Positions 49,956 to 57,852 of a stretch of 64,000 nt of DNA are shown piece after piece; position 1 is the stretch's first letter, and every line of letters starts with the position of its first letter. Position numbers and translations under genes: made by a program. The notes beneath the pieces were generated by a model that worked only from the letters and a program-made list of their open reading frames with translations, did no database searches and was not told the origin of the DNA. Origin of the DNA: Micromonospora zingiberis. GTDB lineage: Bacteria; Actinomycetota; Actinomycetes; Mycobacteriales; Micromonosporaceae. Where the stretch lies: NCBI RefSeq assembly GCF_004331455.1, contig NZ_SJJR01000024.1, positions 1 through 64,000 of the forward strand, in the 5' to 3' direction.

Positions 49956-50504
49956 GTGTTGAACCGTCAGCTTGTGGCGTTGCTCGTTGGCGTGTCGGTG
50001 CTGCTCAGCGCGGCGTGCAGTTCCGGTGAGCCCGGCGGCGGTCCATCTACGACTCAGCCTGTGGCGCCGTCTACCGCGCCCAGCCTCGGACCGGAGGACG
50101 TGGCTGAGGGCGATGCGGTGGCGGCGTATCGGGGGATGTGGGACGCCTTCGTGGAGGCGGGCAAGGTGTCTGACCCTGATGCTCCCGGCTTGCGCAGGTT
50201 CGCTTCTGACCAGGCGCTCAGGCTGATTGTCAGTTCCCTTCACACCAATCGGGAACAGGGGAAGGTCATCAAGGGTGACCTGGTCCTTGATCCCCAGGTC
50301 ACCGAGGTCAAGCCCGCTGAGTCCCCCACGGAGGTGACGGTGCTGGACTGCGTCGATTCGACCAACTGGCTTGAGTACAAGGTCTCCGGCGGGCTCTGGG
50401 ACGACGAGCCCGGTGGCAAGCATCGCACCACCGCCACCGTCAAGGTCACCGATGGCACGTGGAAGGTCAGCTCGTTCATCTTGGAGGAGCCAGGGACATG
50501 CTAG
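49956..50504 (+). CDS. Small lipoprotein, first gene of the Tad operon
   Basis: 182 aa. Signal peptide with lipobox LSAAC (Cys21), a Pro/Thr/Ser linker, then an NTF2/SnoaL-like small domain (AVAAYRGMWDAFVEAGKV, ATVKVTDGTWKVSSF). GTG 49956 follows GGGAGG. Its stop overlaps the next gene start. Position suggests an envelope factor for pilus assembly. Confidence 0.75.
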   Translation: MLNRQLVALLVGVSVLLSAACSSGEPGGGPSTTQPVAPSTAPSLGPEDVAEGDAVAAYRGMWDAFVEAGKVSDPDAPGLRRFASDQALRLIVSSLHTNREQGKVIKGDLVLDPQVTEVKPAESPTEVTVLDCVDSTNWLEYKVSGGLWDDEPGGKHRTTATVKVTDGTWKVSSFILEEPGTC

Positions 50505-51406
50505 GCCGAACGCACCCGCTGATCCTCGCCGTCATCATCGGACTCCTCGGCAGCATCGTCTTGGCGGTGCCGGCCTTCGCCGGTGGTGGGGCAGGCGGTG
50601 TGCAGTGCAGCAGGAACGACCCTCGGCCGGTCTGCGACGTGAACGCCGGTACTCCCGGCCAGCCTGGCAGCCCGACCGGTGGCGGTGATGGTGGGGGCAG
50701 AGGTGGGGACGGCAAGTGCCGCAACCCGTCCGGGGAGGAAATCCCGTGCGAGCGCGACGGGGCATGGGCCGGAGCGGACGGCTGCTACTACGCGCCGACT
50801 GATCCGTCACCTTCCACCATCGAGGCCCTGGGAGGGCAGCCAGCGGGTGACGGCGGTTGGTACCGGCAAGTCTGCTACGGCGACAACACCTCGTTCGGCA
50901 GCGTGGTGTGGATTGCCGGTGACCCGCCGGTGGTGTCTGCGGCGGTGCTAGCTCGGCAGGCGCGGGCACGTCTCAACCTTCCGAGTGTCGTGATCAGCAT
51001 GAACCCGCCGGGTGACCAGCTCGTCAATCTGCCGGTCTGGCTGGCGCTCGAACAGGGGTCGTGGCGGTCGCAGTCGGCGACGGCCTCGGTTCCGGGTGTC
51101 TCGGTCACGGCGACGGCGCGGCCGGTGGAGGCGACCTGGTCGATGGGCGACGGGGCGACGGTGACGTGTGCCGGGCCGGGGACGGCGTGGTCCTCGGGTA
51201 CCGATCCGGCGAAGGCGTCGCCCGACTGCGGTCATGTCTACCGGCGGTCGTCGGCTGCCGCGTTGGGCGGGCGCTACGCCGTCACGGTCACGGTCACGTG
51301 GGAGGTGACCTGGGCTGGGGCGGGGCAGTCTGGCACGGTGCCGGGGTTGACCACGACGGGGCAGGTGCAGGCCCGGGTCCAGGAGTCACAGGCGGTCGTC
51401 CGCTAG
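50498..51406 (+). CDS. Secreted protein of the Tad operon
   Basis: 302 aa with a signal peptide (hydrophobic 8-25, cleavage near AFA-GG), a Gly-rich linker and a Cys-containing extracellular domain (CYYAPTDPSPSTIEALGG, then a PKD-like beta block with VTATARPVEATWSMGDGATV). ATG 50498 overlaps the lipoprotein stop. Similar proteins sit in actinobacterial Tad loci; role unknown, perhaps a periplasmic or surface component. Confidence 0.72.
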   Translation: MLGRTHPLILAVIIGLLGSIVLAVPAFAGGGAGGVQCSRNDPRPVCDVNAGTPGQPGSPTGGGDGGGRGGDGKCRNPSGEEIPCERDGAWAGADGCYYAPTDPSPSTIEALGGQPAGDGGWYRQVCYGDNTSFGSVVWIAGDPPVVSAAVLARQARARLNLPSVVISMNPPGDQLVNLPVWLALEQGSWRSQSATASVPGVSVTATARPVEATWSMGDGATVTCAGPGTAWSSGTDPAKASPDCGHVYRRSSAAALGGRYAVTVTVTWEVTWAGAGQSGTVPGLTTTGQVQARVQESQAVVR

Positions 51407-51452
51407 GCCACAAACCAATCATTCGAGCGCCGCATCCTGAGGAGGACACGTC

Positions 51453-52163
51453 ATGGCGCTGGATTCCGTGCGCCCAAAAACAGGGCGAGAAGATCGCCCG
51501 GCGGCGGCTGCCGTCCGCGCCGGGCGAGGGCCGTGGCGGGCGGCCCGGCGGCGTCGCCGGTTGCCGTTCGTCGCGCTCGGCGGCCTGCTGGTCATCGTGT
51601 GCGTGCTGGCCTATGCCTACGGCGCGGCGCAGCTCGGCGACCGCGTTCAGGTACTCGCGGTGGCGCGGCCGGTGTCGGCCGGGCAGGCGATCACGGCTGC
51701 GGATCTCAAGCAGGTCTCCGCCGCCCGCGACTCGGAGGTGAGGTTGGTACCGGCGGCGCAGGCCGTGGAGGTGGTCGGTCGGACGGCGGTGGTGCCGTTG
51801 GTGGCCGGTACGTTGCTGACGCCGGAGGTGCTCGGCGACGCCGCGTTTCCGCCGGACGGGCAGGTGACTGCCTCGGTGGCGGTGAAGCCAGGCCAGTATC
51901 CGCAAGGGCTCGGAGCGGGGGCGCGGGTGGCCGTCTACGTCTCGGCTACCGCGCGGGATGGCGGTCAACCGGTTGCGACGCCGACCTCGGGGCAGGCAGG
52001 CCCGGCCGAGTTTCCGGCGGTGGTGCTGGGTGTGGATCTCGCGGGTGACGGCCAGGGCTCGACGGTCATCACGCTGTTGTTGAAGGCCGCCGACGGTCCG
52101 CAGTTGGCGGCGGCTCCGCCCGGCGGTGTCGTGCTGATGCAGACCGCGCCGGGAGGGAACTGA
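51453..52163 (+). CDS. cpaB: SAF-domain pilus assembly protein (CpaB/RcpC-like)
   Basis: 236 aa. One membrane helix (about 35-58, LPFVALGGLLVIVCVLAYAY) followed by an SAF domain (VQVLAVARPVSAGQAITAAD, LVAGTLLTPEVL). CpaB proteins act in the periplasmic channel part of Tad systems. Start ATG 51453 with TGAGGAGGA upstream. Gene order with CpaE and TadA supports the assignment. Confidence 0.82.
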   Translation: MALDSVRPKTGREDRPAAAAVRAGRGPWRAARRRRRLPFVALGGLLVIVCVLAYAYGAAQLGDRVQVLAVARPVSAGQAITAADLKQVSAARDSEVRLVPAAQAVEVVGRTAVVPLVAGTLLTPEVLGDAAFPPDGQVTASVAVKPGQYPQGLGAGARVAVYVSATARDGGQPVATPTSGQAGPAEFPAVVLGVDLAGDGQGSTVITLLLKAADGPQLAAAPPGGVVLMQTAPGGN

Positions 52164-52164
52164 C

Positions 52165-52974
52165 GTGCCTCTGGTGGCAGTGACATACGCGAAGGGGCGT
52201 CCGGGTGCGACGACGACGGCCCTCGGGTTGGCCGCGGTGGCACCGGAGTGGGCGCGGCCGGTGGTGGTGGAGTGCGATCCGGCGGGTGGGGATCTGATGC
52301 GCCGTCACCGGTTGGCGGCGGTGCCGAGCATCGTGGACCTGGCCGCCGTCGCCCGAGGATCGACGAATTCGGCGGATGTGTTCGCTGTCGCGTCGCAGCC
52401 GGTGGCGGTCGCGGAGGTGGTGGTGCCGGTGGTGGTCGCTCCGGCGGGTGGGGCGCAGACCCGTGCGGCGTTGCCGGAGTTGACCGGTAGCGGGCGGGCG
52501 GTGCTGGCCGCGCCGGATCGGGTGGTGGTGGCGGACTGCGGCCGGTGGGGGCCGGGGTCGCCGGTGTGGCCGGTGCTGCGTGGCGCAGATGTGGTGCTGG
52601 TGCTGGCACGGGCGGACGCCGACGAGGTGGCGCATCTGCGGGAGCACCTGGGCGAATTGATCGATGCGGGCGCTGGCCGGTTGGTGGTGCTGCTCGGCGC
52701 GGGCGGCGCGTACTCGACAGCGGACGTGGCGGATGTCCTGGCGGCCCACGTCGGTCAGGAGTTGGCCCGCGACCCGGAAGCGGTGACCGTACTTGGTCCA
52801 CTGCCGCCGGACCGTCGCTCGGCTGGGGTGCTGAGCGGCGAGTTGATGGCGGGGCGGCGTTGGCGCCGGCTGCCTCTGATGGAGGCGTACGCGCGACTGT
52901 GGGCCGACCTCGCCCCGCATCTGCCCGTCCTGGCACCGCAGCACGACCAACCGGCCACGGAGGCGAGGCCATGA
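52165..52974 (+). CDS. CpaE/TadZ-like MinD-type ATPase
   Basis: 269 aa P-loop protein of the ParA/MinD type. The deviant Walker A is altered: YAKGRPGATTTALGL keeps the N-terminal Lys but has Ala where the P-loop Lys-Thr is expected, as in atypical TadZ proteins. VVVECDPAGGDLMRR and VVVADCGRWGPG follow. TadZ localises the pilus machine to the pole. Start GTG 52165; stop overlaps tadA (ATGA). Confidence 0.8.
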   Translation: MPLVAVTYAKGRPGATTTALGLAAVAPEWARPVVVECDPAGGDLMRRHRLAAVPSIVDLAAVARGSTNSADVFAVASQPVAVAEVVVPVVVAPAGGAQTRAALPELTGSGRAVLAAPDRVVVADCGRWGPGSPVWPVLRGADVVLVLARADADEVAHLREHLGELIDAGAGRLVVLLGAGGAYSTADVADVLAAHVGQELARDPEAVTVLGPLPPDRRSAGVLSGELMAGRRWRRLPLMEAYARLWADLAPHLPVLAPQHDQPATEARP

Positions 52975-54359
52975 CCGGCCCTTTTCTGCCGTCTTCGGCC
53001 ACGGGTGAGTCCGACGAGGTCGCGGTGGTGCGACGCATCCGCCGGCAGGTCGCCGAGACACTCACCCGGGCGACCCGGGCGCACGAGACGGCCACCGGCT
53101 CGCCGCTGCCCGCCGACGAGCGCGCGGCAACGACCCGCCGGTTGATCACGGAGGCTCTGGATGGGTACGCGGCGGAGGAGATGAACGCCGGGCGTGCGCC
53201 GCTGCGCCCGGATGTCGAGTCGCGGGTGGGTCGGGCGGTGGCGGACATGCTGCTCGGTGCGGGCGGTCTGCAACCACTGCTCAATGACGGGCGGGTCGAG
53301 GAGGTCAATGCCAATGGCTGTGACCAGGTGTTCGTCCGCTACGCCGATGGCAGCCGCGCCCAGGTCGGGCCGATCGCGGACTCCGATGCGGAGATGGTGG
53401 AGCTGATTCGGCGGCTGGCGGCTGACGCCGGCCGCGCCGAGACCGGCGGTGAGGGTGCGGAGGAACGCCGCTGGGACCGGGCCGCGCCGATCCTGAACTT
53501 GCAGCTGGCGGATGGCTCGCGGTTGCACGCGATCATGTCGGTGACGAGGCGTCCGGCGCTGTCGATCCGCCGGCACGGCTACGTGAAGGTCACGCTGGCT
53601 GATCTGGTGCAGCTCGGCACCGTGAACCCGGTGCTGCGGGAGTTGCTGGCCGCTGCGGTGCGGGCACGGTTGAACGTGCTCATCGCGGGGCGGGTCGGTG
53701 CGGGCAAGACGACCCTCCTGCGCGCCCTCGCGGCGGCGATCCCCTTCAACGAGCGGATCGTGACGATCGAGGACACCTACGAGCTGGCGCTCGACGCGGA
53801 CAAGGCTGTGCATCCGAATGTGGTGCCGTTGCAGTCGCGGGAGGCCAACGTCGAGGGCGAAGGCACGATCGACATGAGCAGCCTGTTCCGTTCGGGACTG
53901 CGCATGTCACCGGACCGAGTCATCGTCGGGGAGATCCGCGGGCACGAGGTCATCCCGATGCTCAATGCCATGTCTCAGGGCAACGACGGCAGTCTCAGCA
54001 CGATCCACGCCTCGTCGTCGGGTGGGGCTCTCAAGAAGCTCATGCTTTACGCCGCGCAGGCACCGGAGCGTCTGGCCCCGGCCACCACCAATCTTCTCGT
54101 TGCCGAGTCCGTGCACCTGGTCGTGCACATGGGGCTCACCGCCGACGGCAGTGGCCGGGTACTGACCTCGGTGCGGGAGGTGGTCGACGCGGACGGGCTG
54201 GCCGTGTCCAGCAACGAGATCTTCCGCCCCGGCCCGGACGGGCGGGCGGTGCCCGGTGCGCCGCCGTCGACCGGGCTGCTGTCGACGCTGGCCGAGTACG
54301 GTTTCGACGCGGCATTGCTCGATGACGCCCGCGCCGCCCCGGGTGGGGGGTGGGCGTGA
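52971..54359 (+). CDS. tadA: TadA/CpaF secretion ATPase
   Basis: 462 aa hexameric ATPase that powers Tad pilus assembly. N-terminal helical domain (to about 100), then the NTD with VEEVNANGCDQVFV and the core with Walker A GRVGAGKTT (about 239-247), Asp box TIEDTYEL, Walker B RVIVGEIRG and His box STIHASS. Start ATG 52971, coupled to the upstream ATPase gene; the longer open frame upstream is a shadow. Confidence 0.93.
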   Translation: MTGPFLPSSATGESDEVAVVRRIRRQVAETLTRATRAHETATGSPLPADERAATTRRLITEALDGYAAEEMNAGRAPLRPDVESRVGRAVADMLLGAGGLQPLLNDGRVEEVNANGCDQVFVRYADGSRAQVGPIADSDAEMVELIRRLAADAGRAETGGEGAEERRWDRAAPILNLQLADGSRLHAIMSVTRRPALSIRRHGYVKVTLADLVQLGTVNPVLRELLAAAVRARLNVLIAGRVGAGKTTLLRALAAAIPFNERIVTIEDTYELALDADKAVHPNVVPLQSREANVEGEGTIDMSSLFRSGLRMSPDRVIVGEIRGHEVIPMLNAMSQGNDGSLSTIHASSSGGALKKLMLYAAQAPERLAPATTNLLVAESVHLVVHMGLTADGSGRVLTSVREVVDADGLAVSSNEIFRPGPDGRAVPGAPPSTGLLSTLAEYGFDAALLDDARAAPGGGWA

Positions 54360-55264
54360 TGGTGTTGACGGTGCCGCTGGCGGCCCTGCTGGGGGCCGGA
54401 ACCGCGTTCGGGTTGGTCCTGCTGGCCGTGGGCCTGTCGCGCCGGGACGCCGGGCCCGACGACTCCGGATCGGACCTCGATACGGAGTCGTGGCTGTCGA
54501 GGCTCACGGCGGCCCGTGGACAGGTCGACCGCCGTCGGGTAGCCCTGTGCCTGGCTGCCGGTGTGGTCGTCGGTGTGGTGAGCCGCTGGCCGGTCGCGGC
54601 CGGTCTGGCAGCCGTCGGGGCGTGGGTGCTACCGGCCGTCATCGGCCCGGACCGGGACCACGCCCGGCGGGTGGCCCGGATCGAGGCCATCGCCACCTGG
54701 ACCGAGGCGTTGCGGGACAACCTGTCCGGTGCGGCCGGGCTGGAACAGGCGATCACCGCCAGCGCGATCGAATCGCCGGAGCCGATCCGCGACGAGGTGA
54801 CCCGCCTGGCGGTACGCCTGCAGCGCAGTTGGCGGCTACCGGACGCGCTGCGGGCGTTCGCCGCCGAGCTGGCGGACCCGACCGCCGATCTCGTGGTCGC
54901 CGGACTACTGATGGCCACACGCGGCAGCGCCGGGCAGCTCGGCGACGTGCTGGGCGAGCTGGCCGCGTCCGCGCGGGCGAAGGTCGCCTCCCGGCAACGT
55001 GTCGCTGCCGCCCGCAACCGCAACCGCACCTCCGCGCGGGTCATCGTGGGTGCCACCCTCGGCATGGCCGGGCTTCTCGCCGTGCTCAATCGCGGCTATC
55101 TGGCGCCGTTCGACACCCCGGTCGGTCAGCTCGTGCTCCTGGCGGCCGGTGGCTGCTTCGGAATGGCGTTCGCATGGCTCGGCCGGCTGATGCGCGACCG
55201 CGACACCGCCCGCGTCCTAGCCGGCGTCGCGGCCCCGGCCGAGTCGGAGGCGGTGCCGACATGA
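54359..55264 (+). CDS. tadB: TadB-like T2SS F membrane protein
   Basis: 301 aa, membrane helices at both ends and a cytoplasmic T2SSF domain (IATWTEALRDNLSGAAGLEQ, SARAKVASRQRVAAARNR). Platform protein of the Tad pilus. ATG 54359 overlaps the tadA stop; GTG 54350 is an alternative. Confidence 0.87.
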   Translation: MVLTVPLAALLGAGTAFGLVLLAVGLSRRDAGPDDSGSDLDTESWLSRLTAARGQVDRRRVALCLAAGVVVGVVSRWPVAAGLAAVGAWVLPAVIGPDRDHARRVARIEAIATWTEALRDNLSGAAGLEQAITASAIESPEPIRDEVTRLAVRLQRSWRLPDALRAFAAELADPTADLVVAGLLMATRGSAGQLGDVLGELAASARAKVASRQRVAAARNRNRTSARVIVGATLGMAGLLAVLNRGYLAPFDTPVGQLVLLAAGGCFGMAFAWLGRLMRDRDTARVLAGVAAPAESEAVPT

Positions 55265-56157
55265 CCGGCCTCGTGCTGCTGGCCGGGCTCGGCACCGGCA
55301 TCGGGTTATGGCTGCTGGTGGTGGGCTGGTTCCCCCGCCCACCCCGGCTGGACAAGGCCCTTGACGCCGCCTCCGGGCTCGACCGCACCGACGACGTTGC
55401 CGAGGCCCGGCCTGCCGGCTGGTCGGGACGGTGGGGCCGCCCGGCGGTGCGGTGGCTGCGCCACGCCGGGTTGCCTCTGGCCTCCACCCGCCGTGACCTC
55501 GCCACCATCGACAAGCCGATCGACGTGCACCTGGCCGAGCAGGCGACCGCGACGGTGTTCGGGCTGCTGCTGCCCCCGGTCGCCGCCGGGCTCCTCGCCC
55601 TCGGTGGTGTCGGTGCCGGCCTCGCCGTACCGGCCGCCGCGTCGCTGCTGCTCGGCGTGGTCGGGTTCCTCGCCCCGGAACTGTCGGCGCGATCCGAAGC
55701 GGCCAAGCACCGGACAGCGTTCCGCGACGCCCTCAGTTCGTTCCTGGACCTGGTCGTGATCAGCCTCGCGTCCGGGGCCGGGGTGGACCAGGCGCTCGAC
55801 GACGCGGCGAAGGTTGGCTCCGGCCCGGCCTACACCGAGCTGCGGTACGCGCTGGCCGAGGCGCGGCTGGCCCGGGTACCGCCGTGGGACATCCTGGCCG
55901 CCCTCGGCCGCCGCGTCGCGGTCGCCGAGTTGCAGCAACTCGCCGCCACCGTCGGGTTGGCCGGCACCGAAGGGGCAAAGGTCCGCGCGTCACTGCGTTC
56001 CCGCGCCATCGCCCTACGCGCCCGGCAACTCAGCGACAACGAAGGCGAGGCCAACGCCGCCACCGAACGCATGGCCCTGCCGATCGTCGCTCTGTTCGCC
56101 GGCTTCCTGATCTTCCTCGGCTATCCCGCGATGGCCGCCGTCCTCGGCGGCCTTTAG
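55261..56157 (+). CDS. tadC: TadC-like T2SS F membrane protein
   Basis: 298 aa. N-terminal helix (4-23), further helices around 100-145 and at the C-terminus (IVALFAGFLIFLGYPAMAAV). The T2SSF domain has RDALSSFLDLVVISLASGAG and LQQLAATVGLAGTEGA. Partner of TadB. Start ATG 55261 overlaps its stop (ATGA); open frame upstream is a shadow. Confidence 0.87.
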   Translation: MTGLVLLAGLGTGIGLWLLVVGWFPRPPRLDKALDAASGLDRTDDVAEARPAGWSGRWGRPAVRWLRHAGLPLASTRRDLATIDKPIDVHLAEQATATVFGLLLPPVAAGLLALGGVGAGLAVPAAASLLLGVVGFLAPELSARSEAAKHRTAFRDALSSFLDLVVISLASGAGVDQALDDAAKVGSGPAYTELRYALAEARLARVPPWDILAALGRRVAVAELQQLAATVGLAGTEGAKVRASLRSRAIALRARQLSDNEGEANAATERMALPIVALFAGFLIFLGYPAMAAVLGGL

Positions 56158-56226
56158 AGGCAGGCACACCACATTCACCAATCCCGACAGCCACGACACT
56201 CTGTACCGCATTGGAGGAACACCGCA

Positions 56227-56418
56227 ATGTCCGCACTCGTCACATACCTGGCCGCTGAGCTGCGGCACCGCTGGCAGGCGGTACGCGACACCAAAGACGG
56301 CGGCTACTCCACCGAAGCCGTCCTCGTCACCGCCTTGCTGGTGACCCTGGCCATCGTGGTCATCGGCATCATCGCGGTGAAAGTCGCCGGCAAGGCCAAC
56401 AACATCAACCTCGGCTGA
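56227..56418 (+). CDS. Flp-type pilin-like small protein
   Basis: 63 aa. A short basic leader ends in DGG, then YSTEAVLV starts a hydrophobic helix; the Glu at +5 after a G/G cleavage fits the type IV prepilin consensus. One membrane helix (about 33-54). ATG 56227 after GGAGGA. Probable major pilin subunit, to be cut by the A24 peptidase. Confidence 0.75.
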   Translation: MSALVTYLAAELRHRWQAVRDTKDGGYSTEAVLVTALLVTLAIVVIGIIAVKVAGKANNINLG

Positions 56419-56423
56419 CACCC

Positions 56424-56912
56424 ATGGTGCCGACCATCCGGGAGCACCGCGCCGAGCGCCCGCCCTCCCCGGCGCTCGGCGCGGCCGGCCGACTCCGCGC
56501 CCGCTGGCGGCAGGTGACCGCCCGCCCTGACTCAGGTGCCGCTACCGCCGAGCTGGCCATCGCGATGCCGCTGCTCCTCCTGATGGTCATGTTCGTCATC
56601 CAGGCCGGAGTGTTCATGCACGCCACCCACGTCGCCCAGAGCGCCGCGACCCGCGCGGCCAACACCGCCGCCGGCTACGACTCCAGCGCCGCCGCCGGCC
56701 GCGACGCGGGCGGGCAGACCCTCGCCGCCATCGGCAACGGGGTACTCAAGGACCCGTCGGTGTCAGTGACCCGCACCGCCACCGAGGTTCGCGTCGAGAT
56801 CGTGGGCCAAGCCGCCACCGTGGTCCCGGGCGTGCGATGGACGGTCCGCGCCACAGTGGTTCGGCCCACCGAGCGCTTCGTCCCGCACGCAGCAGACGGG
56901 TCCGTCCCATGA
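56424..56912 (+). CDS. TadE-like pseudopilin
   Basis: 162 aa. SGAATAELAIAMPLLLLMVM (about residues 37-56) is the TadE prepilin-type helix, with Glu at the +5-like position; an extracytoplasmic domain follows. Six bases after the pilin gene; stop overlaps the next start. Confidence 0.83.
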   Translation: MVPTIREHRAERPPSPALGAAGRLRARWRQVTARPDSGAATAELAIAMPLLLLMVMFVIQAGVFMHATHVAQSAATRAANTAAGYDSSAAAGRDAGGQTLAAIGNGVLKDPSVSVTRTATEVRVEIVGQAATVVPGVRWTVRATVVRPTERFVPHAADGSVP

Positions 56913-57373
56913 CCCAGACAGGAACGCGGGCCGGGCTGATCCAGCGATGGCGGCGGCTGGCTGATGATGACCGGGGGGCGAGCACCGCCGAGGCGGCGCT
57001 GGCGACCCCGCTGCTGGTCGCCATGATGCTGTTCGTGGTGCTCTGCGGCCGGCTGGTTACCGCGCAGATGGACCTCGACGCCGCCGCCAGCGCCGCAGCC
57101 CGGTCCGCCTCGCTCGCCCGCACCGACGCCGCCGCCCGCGCCGAGGCCGACCGCACCGCCCGGGAAACCCTCGCCGGCCGAGGCGTGGTCACCTGCCAAC
57201 AGGTCACCGTCACCGTCACCACCGGCGGACTCCAACCCGGCGGGGCGGTCACCGTGACCGTGGCCTGCACCGTTCCCCTATCCGACCTCGCCCTGCTGTC
57301 CGTCCCGGGCACCCGCACCGTCACGGCCACAGCGACCTCCCCAATCGACGTATGGCGTGGAGGCCCCTCGTGA
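56909..57373 (+). CDS. TadE/TadF-like pseudopilin
   Basis: 154 aa. RGASTAEAALATPLLVAMML (about 22-41) is a second TadE-type helix; the C-terminal domain is beta-rich with a Cys pair (VVTCQQVTV, VTVACTVPL). Start ATG 56909 overlaps the upstream stop (ATGA). Confidence 0.82.
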   Translation: MTQTGTRAGLIQRWRRLADDDRGASTAEAALATPLLVAMMLFVVLCGRLVTAQMDLDAAASAAARSASLARTDAAARAEADRTARETLAGRGVVTCQQVTVTVTTGGLQPGGAVTVTVACTVPLSDLALLSVPGTRTVTATATSPIDVWRGGPS

Positions 57374-57825
57374 CCCCACCTCATGCCCGCCGCTGGCAGC
57401 GACTACGCGAACGCTCCGCAGACGACTCCGGTCAGGTGACCGCGTTCGCGGTCCTCATGACCGTCGCCCTGCTCGCCGTGGCCGGTCTGGTCCTCGACGC
57501 CGGTCTGGCGCTCACGGAGAAGGTCCGCGCCCTCGACCTCGCCCAGGCCGCAGCACGAGCCGGCGCACAGGAACTCGACCTGTACCAGTACCGCACCCGC
57601 AACGTGGCCCAACTCGACCCGACCCGCGCCGCCACGGCAGCGCGGGCGTGGCTGGTCTCGGCCGGCGCCGATGGCGAGGCCACCGCGACCACGACCACGG
57701 TCACCGTGACCGTGCACCGTTCCAGTCGTACGCAACTCCTGCAGATCATCGGCGTGCGGCAGCTCGCCGTATCCGCGACCGCCACCGCGACCGCCGTGCA
57801 GGGCGTCACCGCCCCCACCACCTGA
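57370..57825 (+). CDS. TadG-like pilus-assembly protein
   Basis: 151 aa. SGQVTAFAVLMTVALLAVAG is the TadG/RsaA-type N-terminal helix, without the Glu typical of TadE. GGAGG at 57359-57363 supports GTG 57370, which overlaps the preceding stop. Shorter than proteobacterial TadG, lacking a VWA domain. Confidence 0.8.
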   Translation: MTPPHARRWQRLRERSADDSGQVTAFAVLMTVALLAVAGLVLDAGLALTEKVRALDLAQAAARAGAQELDLYQYRTRNVAQLDPTRAATAARAWLVSAGADGEATATTTTVTVTVHRSSRTQLLQIIGVRQLAVSATATATAVQGVTAPTT

Positions 57826-57852
57826 CCACCCCGTTCGGAGAGGACAATCAGC

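Noticed and set aside
54256..55260. Long N-terminal extension of the TadC frame
   Set aside because: Overlaps tadB in a different frame; TadC homology and the ATGA overlap place the start at 55261.
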